This document shows, piece by piece, positions 53,961 to 64,000 of a stretch of DNA of 64,000 nucleotides; position 1 is the stretch's first letter, and every line of letters starts with the position of its first letter. The stretch is from NCBI RefSeq assembly GCF_902686445.1, contig NC_062215.1, positions 24,202,750 to 24,266,749 on the forward strand. The letters are read 5' to 3'. Source of the DNA: Sciurus carolinensis. Its lineage: Eukaryota; Chordata; Mammalia; Rodentia; Sciuridae. The translations under genes were made by a program, and so were the position numbers. Under the pieces are notes generated by a model. It was not told the DNA's origin, did not search any database, and saw only the letters and a list, made by a program, of their open reading frames with translations.

Positions 53961-54139
53961 TACCCCTCTATTTTTAAGTTGGACCCATGGCTATTTAGAG
54001 TAAAGGTTTCTTTGTATTGTGACTATCTATCAATCAATCAATCAATCTATCTTTCTATACATAATTTCTGGTCAATGGAATGTAAGCAGAAATGGCATGT
54101 GTAACATCTATGAAGTGTTCTCATGTGAGGTATCTTTCA

Positions 54140-54583
54140 TTTTATCTTTCCTGCTGAGTAGGAGGCAGACATGATCACTGGAGTAGAAGCATCTACCTTG
54201 TCTATGAAGTAACCCTGGGAATATGGCCACAAACAGTGGAGCAAAAAGAGAAGGTACCCGAGACCTGCATGCCTGGGACCACTTACCTCCAGGTTTTTAC
54301 AGAAGAGCAAAATTAATTTCTCCTAATTAAGTCACTGTTATTTTGAATTTTCTGTCACTTGGAGTTGAATCTAAACCCTGAGCGATATACTCCCCCAAAC
54401 AAACAATTCCTGAAAAAACAATTCCAGACTCATGGTCTTTCCCTTGTGAGTCAATAGCGTTACTTTTGGCAATGAAGAGAAGCTACGTCACTGACAACTC
54501 TCGCCTTCACTGAGAAACAAAGTCAGGATCGACTCTTCTCAATTGAGGGGCAGTTCACTGGCAATGACTCTGATACCTGGGCT
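54140..54583 (-). other. SKAP1: SKAP1 3'UTR (extent uncertain)
   Basis: Unique sequence directly after the SKAP1 stop. No canonical AATAAA is seen on the minus strand before the SINE at 53745-53960. A GATAAA variant lies at 54141-54146, which would give a UTR of about 440 nt. A canonical signal appears only beyond the SINE (53685-53695 region), so the end is a guess. Confidence 0.4.
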
Positions 54584-54685
54584 TCATCTTTCTTCCACTT
54601 CGAAGGCCGTGGTGAGATACTCCTTCGGGACAATTCCAATAAGGCTGTTCAGTTCTCCTACCCACCAGCCATACATGTTATACTC
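54584..54685 (-). CDS. SKAP1: SKAP1 terminal coding exon (SH3 domain C-terminal half)
   Basis: SKAP1 (SKAP55) is a T-cell adaptor with PH and SH3 domains that works with ADAP to drive integrin activation. On the minus strand the acceptor TTTTTCAG (54686-54693) opens a phase-0 exon of 102 nt: [20 protein letters not shown], then [13 protein letters not shown] and TGA at 54584-54586. The WW pair and the GIVPKEYL block are the classic SH3 signature positions (tryptophan of the ligand groove, and Pro-x-x-Tyr). The sequence equals the human C-terminus as I recall it except Ile for Val in SLIGIVP. No other SKAP1 coding exon was found up to 64000, so the last intron exceeds 9.3 kb. The gene runs off the right edge; orientation and position next to SNX11 match the human order. 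Confidence 0.93.
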   Translation of the reverse strand, partial: EYNMYGWWVGELNSLIGIVPKEYLTTAFEVEER

Positions 54686-55109
54686 CTGAAAAACGAAGAG
54701 GATGGTGGAAGATGAAATTTGGTCATGCTTCCAGAAAATTACTTACAGCAATGGCACGGAAGAGTCCATTTATGCTTTCTTTGTTGGCACCATCTGTGTG
54801 AACCATTAACATCTTTGATGGGCTGCCCTCTTCGCCTGCGTGGTAAACTTTGCATCTTTGATGCTATCGCCGAACTAAAGAGTCCTCCCGCCGCCTCTCC
54901 CCCAGCAAGCAGAGTGGTATGGCTTCTTCAGAGAAAATTGGGCACATGCTAAATGCCAGTACACTAAAGATGTTCAGGGAGTCAGGTCGCAGTGCAGATC
55001 AATACTATTTATCAAGCACTTTCCATGTGCAAAGTGCTATTTGAGTTCCCAGGAGGTATCAAGAGGTGAATCTGAACACTGCTTGCCCCTCGTGCTTGCA
55101 GTCTAGAGT

Positions 55110-55270
55110 AATGGGCTTTGGAGTCAGACAGACTGCGAGCTGATCTCCGCTTGGTCATTAGTAGCTGTGCGACCTTAGATCCTCCTATCTTTAACTTCCT
55201 CATCTGTAAGAGAAGGGATGGTACCTCCCGTCCTTATATGGTGGGGATGTGACACCCCTGGAAACAAACA
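55110..55270 (+). mobile_element. MIR element
   Basis: GGGCTTTGGAGTCAGACAGAC, TAGTAGCTGTGCGACCTTAG and AACTTCCTCATCTGTAAGAG give the MIR consensus order. Confidence 0.75.
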
Positions 55271-55689
55271 GAAAGGGTCTGATATCATAGTAGGTGTTCT
55301 AAACATTAGTTTCCTTCCCTAGAAGAGGTGGGAGGTTGACAGTCACATCAATAATGACAGGCAGAGTGCAAGTACCACAGGGAGGGACAAATAAGAAAGG
55401 GGCTGAGAGGGTTTCGCTTCAGCTGGGTTTGGGGAACCACAGCCCTATCTGGTTTGGCACATCTGGCTGCTGAGTTCTAGGGAGGGGAAAAAAAAAGAAG
55501 AGGAAGAAAGAAAAGAAAGAAAATCAGGTTGGTGACATAAAAAGCTCAGGGCCCCTGGCATTAACTGGTGATCTTTTCTGTTTCCAGATAGTTATCTTTC
55601 CTTCTTCAGCTCTGCCCGCTTTCTCAGCAGACAATCTCTTTCCCACCTTCAAAGAGAAAGGAAAAGTCTCAAAAAAGATTATTATTATT

Positions 55690-56390
55690 TTTTGGACCTG
55701 GGGATTGAACCCAAGGGCGCTTAACTACTGAGCCACATCTGCAGCCCTTTTTAAAAAATTGTTTGTTCTATTGAGTTATACATGACAGCAGAATGCATTT
55801 GATTCATTGAACACAAATGGAGTACAACTTTTCATTTCTCTGGTTGTACACAATGTAGAGTCACACCAGTCATGTAGTCACACACGTACATAATGATTGT
55901 CTCATTCCACCGTCTTTCCTTCCCCCTACCCCCTCACCTCCCCTCATTTCCCTCTACACAATCCAACCTTCCTCCATTCTTCCCTTACCCCCTGCCTCAT
56001 TATGTGTCAGCATCCACTTATCAGAGAAAACATTCGGCCTTTGTTTGATGTTCTCCAACTCCATCCATTTACCTGCAAATGCCATAATTTTATTCTTCTT
56101 TATGGCTGATTAATATTCCATTGTGTATATATATCACAGTTTCTTTTTCCATTCATCTACTGAAGCGTAACTAGGTTGGTTCCACAATCTAGCATTTGTG
56201 AATTGAGCTGCTATAAACATTGATGTGGCCAGCAGCCCTTTTTATATTATATTAATAGACAGGATCTCACTACATTGCTTAGGGCCTCTCTAAATTGTTG
56301 AGGCTGGCCTTGAACTCAAGATCCTCCTGCCTCAGCCTCAGGAGTCACTGAGATTACAGGTGTGTACCACTGCTCCTGGTTAAAAGTTTC
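55690..56390 (-). mobile_element. Reversed SINE carrying a nested L1 with 13-bp target-site duplication
   Basis: The SINE starts at 55690 (GGGGATTGAACCCAAGGGCG), is cut after GCAGCCCTTTTTA (55741-55753), and resumes after an identical GCAGCCCTTTTTA (56232-56244). The 478-bp insert is an L1 3' region read in reverse (TTAATATTCCATTGTGTATA, GGTTGGTTCCACAATC, GCTGCTATAAACATTGATGTG). Confidence 0.85.
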
Positions 56391-57009
56391 AAATTTGTCA
56401 GCCTGCCTCCATGAAAGCAGCAGCTTACCCGAATTGACAATCATTCTTCCCCATTTAATTAGGGACACATCCCCTGGTTGAAGACTCTTCCCTCTCTTTC
56501 CTTCCTTCCTCTTCCCTCCCTCCCTTCCTTCCTTTTTTCCTTAGTTCTATGGAATCCGACCTCTGCCTCTAATGACTTCCCTCCAGCACTGAACTGCTTC
56601 AACACATGTTTTTGTCTTTGAATACAACTGTTGACGTCTCCCCTGCATGTCTGCTAGTCTGCTAGTTCCACTTCGCAGCCTTACAGGAAGGGAAGGGTTT
56701 ACTCCACAGGCTGCCCAACTTCTTCTTTTGCAGTCACTCAGGTCACTCTCGTCGGACTTCTGCTTCTGTCACTCCGCTTGTTCTTTCCCCACGTCCCCAT
56801 CTCTCCCCGGTGCAAATTCTCTGGGTACCTCTCTGTCTCTAACACTTGTCCTCAGCCATGCTGGCACCCACTGTGGGCCCTTCGTGAGCCTCTTCTCTTG
56901 AGTCTCTGAGATCATTATATTCTCCCAGTTTCTCTCCTACATCTCTGTTGCTTCTCATTCTCATTCATCTTGCACTCTCTCTTTTCTTTCTTTTTTTTTT
57001 TTTTTTTTT

Positions 57010-57085
57010 TTGTGATGCTGGGGATTGAACCCAGGACCTTGTGCTTACGAGGCAAGCACTCTACCCACTGAGCTACATCCCCAGC
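57010..57085 (-). mobile_element. ID element, minus strand
   Basis: Poly(T), then GATGCTGGGGATTGAACCCA ... CTACATCCCCAGCCC. Very well preserved, so a young copy. Confidence 0.85.
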
Positions 57086-57710
57086 CCATGCGCTCTCCTT
57101 TCAACTTGGTCGTTTCCTAGGATTCTCTCCTGGCTCTCTTCTCTTCTGACTTGCTGCACTTTCCTTGAGCAATCTCACACAGCCCTGCAGTTTAACCACT
57201 GTGACTGTGTCGATGGCTAAAGAGCAGTTAATGACTCCAGCCCAGATCTAAGTATTGGATCCCAATACCCAAGTGCATGTCCACCAAACCGCTCAAACTT
57301 GATATGTCCTAAGTTTAACCCATCAGCCTGCCTCTGTCCCCACCCACACCCCCTAAAGCCCTCCACCTCTGTATTCTCTTCCTCAGTAAGTGGTGCCAGT
57401 TACCCAGGCCAGAAACCTCGGGATCCTTCTCGACTTCACCTTCCTATTCCAGTCAATCCTTAAGCCCTGTCAATTCTCTCTCCAAAATATTACTGGAATT
57501 CTCTCCATTCCCATGGCCGATACCCCAGATGTCACTGGCATCTATCATGAGGATTACAGAAACAACCTCCAAATTGCTCTCTCTCTCTCTGCATTCTTGT
57601 TCTCCTCCACTCTGTTCTTTGTTCTGGAGCCAGAGTGCTTCTGAAATGCACACTGACACCGTCATTGCTGTTGGGAACCTTTCAGTGGGTCTCTGCTGCT
57701 CCTTGTCAAC

Positions 57711-57830
57711 AACTTTTTTTTCCATTTTTTTTATTGGTGCATTATATTTGTACACGATGGTGGGATTTGCCGTTACATATTTGTATGTGCACAACAGATA
57801 ACAATGTAAGTTGGCCAATATCATTCCCCA
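57711..57830 (-). mobile_element. Short L1 3'-end insertion
   Basis: A poly(T)-led 120-bp insert flanked by the direct repeat CCTTGTCAAC (57701-57710 and 57831-57840). Confidence 0.7.
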
Positions 57831-58861
57831 CCTTGTCAACTTCTTAATGATGTGGTCCAGGCCACTCACTGCTCATCATTGTCACTCACCTCCTGAATCT
57901 AGGGTACCTTTAAGAGACCCAAACTTGTCTCAGCTGCTCCCACAGGACATAGATGCTCCCACCTTGCAGGCTGTCCTCTGCATTTTTAGCCTTTACTTCC
58001 TTCCTCCATTTTGCAGGGCTCGCTCCTAAGCAGCCTTCAGATTTCAATTTCTGAGTCACTCACTCTCTAGAAGCCTCTCCTTGGCATTCTCTGGCTGTCC
58101 CCACCTCCCCAGAGGATCCATAGTGCTTTCCGGGATGTGAGCTCACTGGGCTGCCTTGTCTCTGCCTGTCTGTCGCAGTGTCAGTCAGTAGACAGAAGCT
58201 GAGGGCTGGCCCTTGTTTTTGTTTGCTGTGTACTGTCAGAACTCAGCCCAGTATCCAGCACGGAGTGGGGCCAAATAAATACTTCCCCCGCCCCAAACAT
58301 TTGTCAAATGAGGTTATGATGAAGTAAAGGGAGCAAAGTGGGAATTTATACTCTCAGTTGAACAGATTTAGTTACAACTAACTCCACGATATTCCCCTGC
58401 TGATTGAACTGGTCGTGGCAGGAAGAGATCAACTGCCTTTGGAGACGGTCTACCCAAATGGCTCCCTAAATACCAAGAAGCGTCTCAAAGGCCACAGGAA
58501 GTGATATACTACTGAGTTGATCCTTTCAGGACCAGGGAATCACTTTTTTAAAACTAGTCTTGAAAAACTGCATGTCACCACCTCTTCCCACACCACTCCT
58601 CATTTCTTCCTTCCTTCAGGCTGACTTCTCCTTACTGTGTGCACGTCTTTGGGAATTACCCAGAATTCCCAGCCTATGCCTGTCATGAGATTTTGAGCTC
58701 ATGCTTGTACAAATTCTGTTACTGTCCATTTTCTAACACTGCTTTAAGTTTTCTTCTAGAGCTGCCCTGTGTTTACCGAGTTACTGGAATGTGTGTGTTT
58801 GCAGGGCCTTGCAGTGAAAGGAAGATAGAGGCTCTGTCTCTCCCTTTTATTTCTTTTTTTT

Positions 58862-59290
58862 CCCAATTTTTAAGTTGTAGGTATACACAATACCTTTATT
58901 TTTATGTGGTGCTGAGGTCCAAACCCAGGGCCTCAAGCATGCTGGGCCAGCACACTACCCCTGAGCCACAACCCCAGGCCCCTCCCCCCACATCTTCCTT
59001 TCTTACTGTAACTCAAATGCTAGCTTTAGCTCTTCTGCTATCACAGGCAGAGGGTAGGGACAATGCTACTGACAGTTTTTAGCTTACTTTTTTTTAGGTA
59101 CTGGGGATTAAACCTAGGAGTGCTTTACCATTGAGTCACATACCCAGTTCTTTTTACATTTTAAAATTTTGAGACAGGGTCTCACTAAGTTACCTAGGAC
59201 CTCGCTTAGTTGCTGAGGCTGGCCTTGAACTTGTAATCCTCTTGCCTCAGCCTCCCAAGCTGCTGGGATTACAGGCGTGCACCACTGCAC
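58862..59290 (-). mobile_element. ID with AT-rich tail and composite SINE, minus strand
   Basis: 58862-58985: TTAAGTTGTAGGTATACACA ... CCACAACCCCAGGCCC. 59090-59290: reversed composite SINE. This is the last SINE before the right edge. Confidence 0.8.
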
Positions 59291-61736
59291 CCATCTCTGA
59301 GAGTCTTTTGATCAAAGTCAACTTGCATAAACATGTTTGAAGTGTGGCCTTCTACCTGCAAGGTGCCATCATCTTCATCACCTGCAGGGGCTCCAATCAG
59401 GCATTGGCTCCCCTGGAGACTATTGAAGACCCCTGGCTTTGACTCATGCTTCACAGTTCCCCTTTAACTGTAACGTTATGGTAGGGACCAAGCCTGGGGA
59501 AGGTTTTCTCTGCCAGCTTGAAGAGGGTGCAAAGAAGAAGCAGATGAGGCTCAGCAGGGCACCTGCCGAGGCCGGGCTCCCAGTCAGTTTGCTCTTGCTC
59601 GAGGGGAACACTGACCTGCTGACTGCAGATGTAGTAGCCTCGCCACAGTGGTGAGAACTGAAATGAGTGAAATCAACTCTTTGCCCTTCAAAACAAAAGA
59701 GGAGGCAGAAGGGTAAGGAGATGGCGCAGTCTCACAGACCATATACATCCTGCTGTGGAGGCCTGGGAGCTTAATCAAAGCACCTACAGGTCCTGGGATC
59801 TGACTGTCTTTCCCAGATTTCATCCCTTGGCTGGATACCCAAAAAGGACTGCAGGGCTGAAATGTTTAAAGCATGAATGGAAAATTTCTAGCCTTCTCTC
59901 CTACTACCACCCCCCATGCCTTGCTCCAACCCCGTCTGAACACCACGAGGTATTTTAAAATAATTTCTACTTTGATGAATTGCTGGGGAGTCCACAATTG
60001 CTCATAATCAAAGGGAGAAAAATGCAAATGAGATCCGGCCGAGAACTATCACCACCAAACGTTTATTTCACTGCACAGTGCCAAAAAGAATTAAAACAAC
60101 ATTAAACTCACAGCAATCATGTTTAAGCCCTCGTTTCCAAGTGCCAAATTGCACCACTCTGGATCATACAGATGTTCGTTAATTATGCTAATTTTTATTA
60201 AACTATTAAAATGGAGAGAGTACTGGCTCAGCCAGGCAGACCCCAGCTCTGAATGAACTCTGCTCCTGTCTAGAGGTGCAAATTTACTGCATTTTTATTA
60301 AGTTGCTGATTCTTGGATTTGAGTTTCAGGATGGCAGAGAGAACGGAATTTCTGGGATCAATGTTTTCCATAAAGTCTGACTTCTCTTTGCCCACATGTT
60401 TGGAAAGACTGGAAAAATACTGAGAGGGTCCCAGGAGACCTCTCATCCTCAGTGCAGGAGTGTTCTGCCTTTAAGGAGGGGGGACACAGGCCTACAGGTG
60501 ACAACGTTGGGACATCAGTATCCCACACGCTGCCCACTCTGTCAGTCCGTGTGTACAATGTATGGAGAGCTAAGATCCTGATGATACCCGATTGTTACCT
60601 GAAGATGCTTCAGAGAAGAATATAAAAAGATATTAAAAAAATCCTTCACATCAGTGCTTGCTTCTTGCTACAAAGTCTTTAGAAGCCTTTTACGGAAAGA
60701 AGTAGAGTGTGTATGGTTTGTTTTCATCATAACTACATCTAGGCTTGATGAAACATCTGCTTCTCTCTACACAACCTTGCCCCACCTCCTTGAACCCCCC
60801 AAACAAAGAAGTCTTACAAATGGAAGTTGACTATTTGAACTCCATTATCTGGATGGAGAAGCTATTGGCCTGGATGAACGAAGTGTTGAGTGAACCTGAA
60901 ATAGATGCGCCGCTCACCATCAGCTACAATCAAAAGTGTTTATGGGGGACTGCACACTGCCATAAAAGGATTTATGCTGCTAATCTCCATCAACAAGGAA
61001 AAAAAAAACCCTACCAAACCTGCCATAAAAAGAACAGCAAATTCTATAAACAAAAAGCAGTATGGCCACCAACAACGGGCATGTCGCACAGCTTGACTCT
61101 GCCTCCAGTGGTTTCCTATTGCTGTTTATGGTTTCAAGACTATCATGGACCTCCTCGGTGCTCCTCCTGTCACAGGGCCCTGAGTCCCTGTGTGGTGCTG
61201 CAAATACCCTGTCAGTAGGTGTCAGGGGATATTGGGGGGAAAACCAGCAGGCGCCTATCATAAGCCTTAAAAGAGATTAAATACCCCTACTCCATGATTG
61301 CTACATTTTAATTTCTCTCCTCCCTGCTGGTTCCTATTTGTATAAGCTCTTCCATGACTCCCCTGGAGTAGCACAGACATGACCTGGAATGACCATCCTG
61401 TCTTGGGATGAGAATTCAATTTCTAGGCTCAGTGAATCCTAGGCTGTTCCAACAAAAGGAACTCACCATCCTCTAGGGCGCAGAGTCTTAAAGTGGAGTC
61501 TGTGACCCTATAGAGCCCGTCTGTGGATGGGGTGTGAAGGAATCTTTGAGCTTCCTAAAACTGGCGTAAAAATTTGTGGACATGTGTACATGGGTCTCAT
61601 CCATCAGATTCTCAGAGAATATATGCACCTTTCATAGTTACCCAACCAGCACTCTAGGGGAAAATACAATGGTCTTGATGGCCTGGATTTGTATTTGGCC
61701 CAGTGTGGCCACAACCCTCACCCTTTAACTTAAAAA

Positions 61737-61800
61737 GAAAGAAAGGGAGAAAGGAAAGAAGGAAGGAAGGAAGGAAGGAAGGAAGGAAGGAAGAAAGAAA
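61737..61800. repeat. (GGAA)n-type purine tract
   Basis: AAAGAAAGGGAGAAAGG followed by about eight GGAA/GAAG units. Confidence 0.85.
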
Positions 61801-64000
61801 AGAATCTTTGTTCCTTCCATGCTGAGTTTCCCAAGCCTGAGCCCTCCAATAGCAGAACCTGTTCCCTCTTCAAAGGCTGACTGAGCTTGCTTGTTCCTTC
61901 TAAGGCACCATCTCTCTAACTGACTTAAAAGTTGTGGCATGTTCTCACAGCTTCCATTCAAACCCACATGATGGCTTTTGGAGCAAGTTGCTTAACATGC
62001 TCAGTTCCCCTGAGAATGTTCCTAATAGAAACATTCTCTTTTCACATTGAACTGGGCTCTGAGCCTCTGTGGAACAAGATTCCCAGAAAATGTCTGATAT
62101 TTTTGTTCTCTTAACCATCAAAGTTTACTGTACGAGTGTTGTAAACAAGAGAATTCTTCTTCGAGAGAACAATCAATCAGCCCCTAACATGAAAGATCAA
62201 TAAGTGCTTGATATATGTATGGGAAAAGCCAATCAATCATGGAAGTATTGGTTTATGATTACTTATTTCTCTTATTAGTGTGTGTGCATCATACATTATC
62301 ATTAGTAAAGATGGGAAATTTGGATTCCTGAGCAGAGTAGATTTTGATATTCCAGGGTCAGCCCCCAAACATCATGTCTTTCCTCTGGATTGGCCCACAG
62401 AGTCTTTGCTCCTAAAATCCAGCTTTGGAAATTTAATGCTTTCTTAGGATATCATAAATTATTAAGCAAATTGAGGATTCCAATTCAGCACAATTCCAAG
62501 TGCTAGGAAAACAAGCCTGGGAACAGGAATTGTTCACCAAAGACAAACAGGTGCTCATTTTTCAGCACAAATAGTTTTGTGAAGAGATTTTCCTGAAGGA
62601 AAAAGGAAATGGTCATCTGGGTGACCAGTGGATTAGTGGCATTGGAAAGGATCAGAGCTCAGTAGTTGGCTAAGACCTTGGGGAGCTTGGTGGCTTCTCC
62701 GGTCTCTTTTAGGCTGGAAGTTCTTGGCAATCATTTTCTCTTTTTCTATTATTCAGAGTTTTGGTCTATAAATCATAATAAAAATGAATCATTAAATTTG
62801 CCTCAATTGAGCCAGTTTTATTTATTGTTACATCTCAGGGAATTTGCTAACCTGAGGATTGATGGGCCTGGATACAGGCAAAGATATGTGAATGGAAGAA
62901 AGAGGACTTGGGAAAGGCCGGGTGGTCAGTAAAAGCAGTTGGGGGGCTCCTGGCAATAACTCTGCGAAGCACACCCTCTAACTAAGAGCGGAGTGTCCTG
63001 AGAAGAGGAATGTGTCATCTGGATGGAGGGTCGGAGAGCCCAGGAGTTTGAGGGAATGTTCGGCCTCAAGTGCGAGGCTCCTGGTCTGAATCCTGAGCAG
63101 GACAAGCATCTGTTTAGGGTGTGAGTGCATAATGATCAAGTCAAGGCCAGAGAGGTGTGCTGGACCTTGCTGGCAATGGAGGCGTGTGCAAAAAACAGTG
63201 GGCATGCAAACGTATGTGACAGAAAAACCATAAGTTGCAAAGGTGAGAAGGGATGTGAAACAGGGCGGTAAGGAAAGAGACAAGAGAGCAGCACAGAACT
63301 TGAACTTTAGCTGAAGAAGAGAAAGGATAAAGGAAAGGTAAACACTTTGCAGATGGGAGAAAACAAGGTGCCAAGTGCAGAATTCAGGAACAATGGAGAC
63401 GGCAGCATTTCAGAGCTGATAGAATTGTGATACCATGTGAGACGGGCGTATTAATATGTATTCCATAAACTGCGCAGCTCGCAGCTCTGCACCGCTCTGT
63501 TTTGCTCTGACCGCAGTACCAGCCTCAGGCACCACAACACAATTTGGAAACAATGTGACGGAAATGTTTAATCTGCTCGGCCCATCTGTGCTGCGTATTT
63601 CTCCAGATCTCCCTGAGAGAGGCGCCTTGAATCTCCACATTGCCTTTAATATTCTCCTAAATCACCTCCCCACTGCACTTCAAGGGCCATTGCTACAATA
63701 TCACAGGTTCATCTAAAGTGCAATGGGGGGGGTGGTTGGGGGAGAAGCAGGCCGGGAGATTTTTTATTTTAAAATAATTTCCAGAGATTGTCTTTTCTGC
63801 TTCCTTTAAAAAAAAAAAACAAAAAGAAGAAGAAGAAAAAGTTATTCTACTGTTGCCGTAAGGTTATTGAGGTTGTTTGGTGCAAAACAGGGTAGGATAG
63901 AGTGGAATCATTCTCCAAAGACTTATTTTTATTAATCTCGATTCTCTCAATTGGACATGGGAGGGGTGAGCAGCTGCTCAATTTCTCCTCTCCTCTTCTT

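Larger units (their letters stand above)
41776..54139. other. SNX11-SKAP1 intergenic region
   Basis: About 12.4 kb between the convergent ends of SNX11 and SKAP1. SINEs are few (43.2-43.8, 46.4-47.1, 47.9-48.2, 50.05-50.92, 53.4-53.96 kb). A MER5A-like element (46.23-46.68 kb), an L1M-like fragment (52.44-52.89 kb) and a MIR (51.23-51.45 kb) are present. Unique-looking blocks stand at 42.15-42.62, 44.14-44.30, 45.24-45.42, 45.65-46.2, 48.4-48.5, 48.72-49.15 and 49.58-49.85 kb. No gene is recognised. Confidence 0.6.
54686..64000 (-). other. SKAP1: SKAP1 last intron (partial)
   Basis: More than 9.3 kb between the terminal exon and the right edge. It holds a MIR, an L1 nested in a SINE (55.69-56.39 kb), an ID element (57.0 kb), a short L1 3' end (57.71-57.83 kb), an ID with AT-rich tail (58.86 kb), one composite SINE (59.1-59.3 kb), a (GGAA)n tract (61.74-61.80 kb) and long repeat-free stretches. 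From 59.3 to 64 kb no SINE is seen. Open frames here (for example 58639-59082 plus, 60745-61218 plus, 57453-57869 minus) have no recognisable protein and are left out. Confidence 0.75.

Noticed and set aside
60745..61218. 157-codon plus-strand frame in the SKAP1 intron
   Set aside because: No recognisable domain, mixed Lys-rich and Cys/His-rich stretches with overlapping frames on both strands, and no splice or promoter context.
54686..64000. Search for the preceding SKAP1 exon (first half of the SH3 domain)
   Set aside because: No minus-strand stretch resembling that exon was found; it must lie beyond the right edge.

Overview
The window is mammalian nuclear DNA: intron-split genes with GT-AG splice sites, CpG-island promoters, old mammalian repeats (MIR, L2, L1M, MER5A-like, pogo/Tigger-like) and very many composite SINEs that join a 7SL/B1-like left part to an ID (tRNA-like) right part. 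That SINE type, together with solo ID copies and ID copies carrying the longer AT-rich tail, points to a squirrel-family rodent (Sciuridae). Three protein-coding genes are recognised from their exon translations: CBX1, SNX11 and SKAP1. Their order and orientation match what I recall of human 17q21.32, between NFE2L1 and the HOXB cluster.

Layout. 1-4.28 kb is 3' flank of CBX1, full of repeats. 4.29-24.9 kb is CBX1 on the minus strand: 3'UTR, four coding exons giving an intact 185-codon HP1-beta frame, a long SINE-rich 5' intron and a CpG-island promoter near 24.3-24.96 kb. 24.96-31.7 kb is the spacer between two head-to-head promoters, with SINEs, a solo LTR-like element and an odd 48-bp insertion inside a SINE. 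31.7-41.78 kb is SNX11 on the plus strand: CpG promoter, non-coding exon, six coding exons giving an intact 270-codon frame, and 3'UTR. 41.8-54.1 kb is intergenic, SINE-poor and rich in apparently unique sequence. 54.14-64 kb is the 3' end of SKAP1 on the minus strand: the terminal coding exon (second half of the SH3 domain) and more than 9.3 kb of its last intron.

The genes do unrelated jobs and are neighbours, not a pathway. CBX1 reads H3K9 methylation, SNX11 is a PI3P-binding endosomal PX protein, and SKAP1 is a T-cell adaptor for integrin activation. No bacterial-type system, CRISPR array or functional RNA gene was seen. The observations most worth checking are a coding-like antisense block at 42.44-42.61 kb, a motif repeated every 30-33 bp at 49.63 kb, candidate conserved non-coding elements in the HOXB-side half, the 48-bp near-duplicate at 30.07 and 31.16 kb, and a possible alternative CBX1 5' exon at 21.3 kb.
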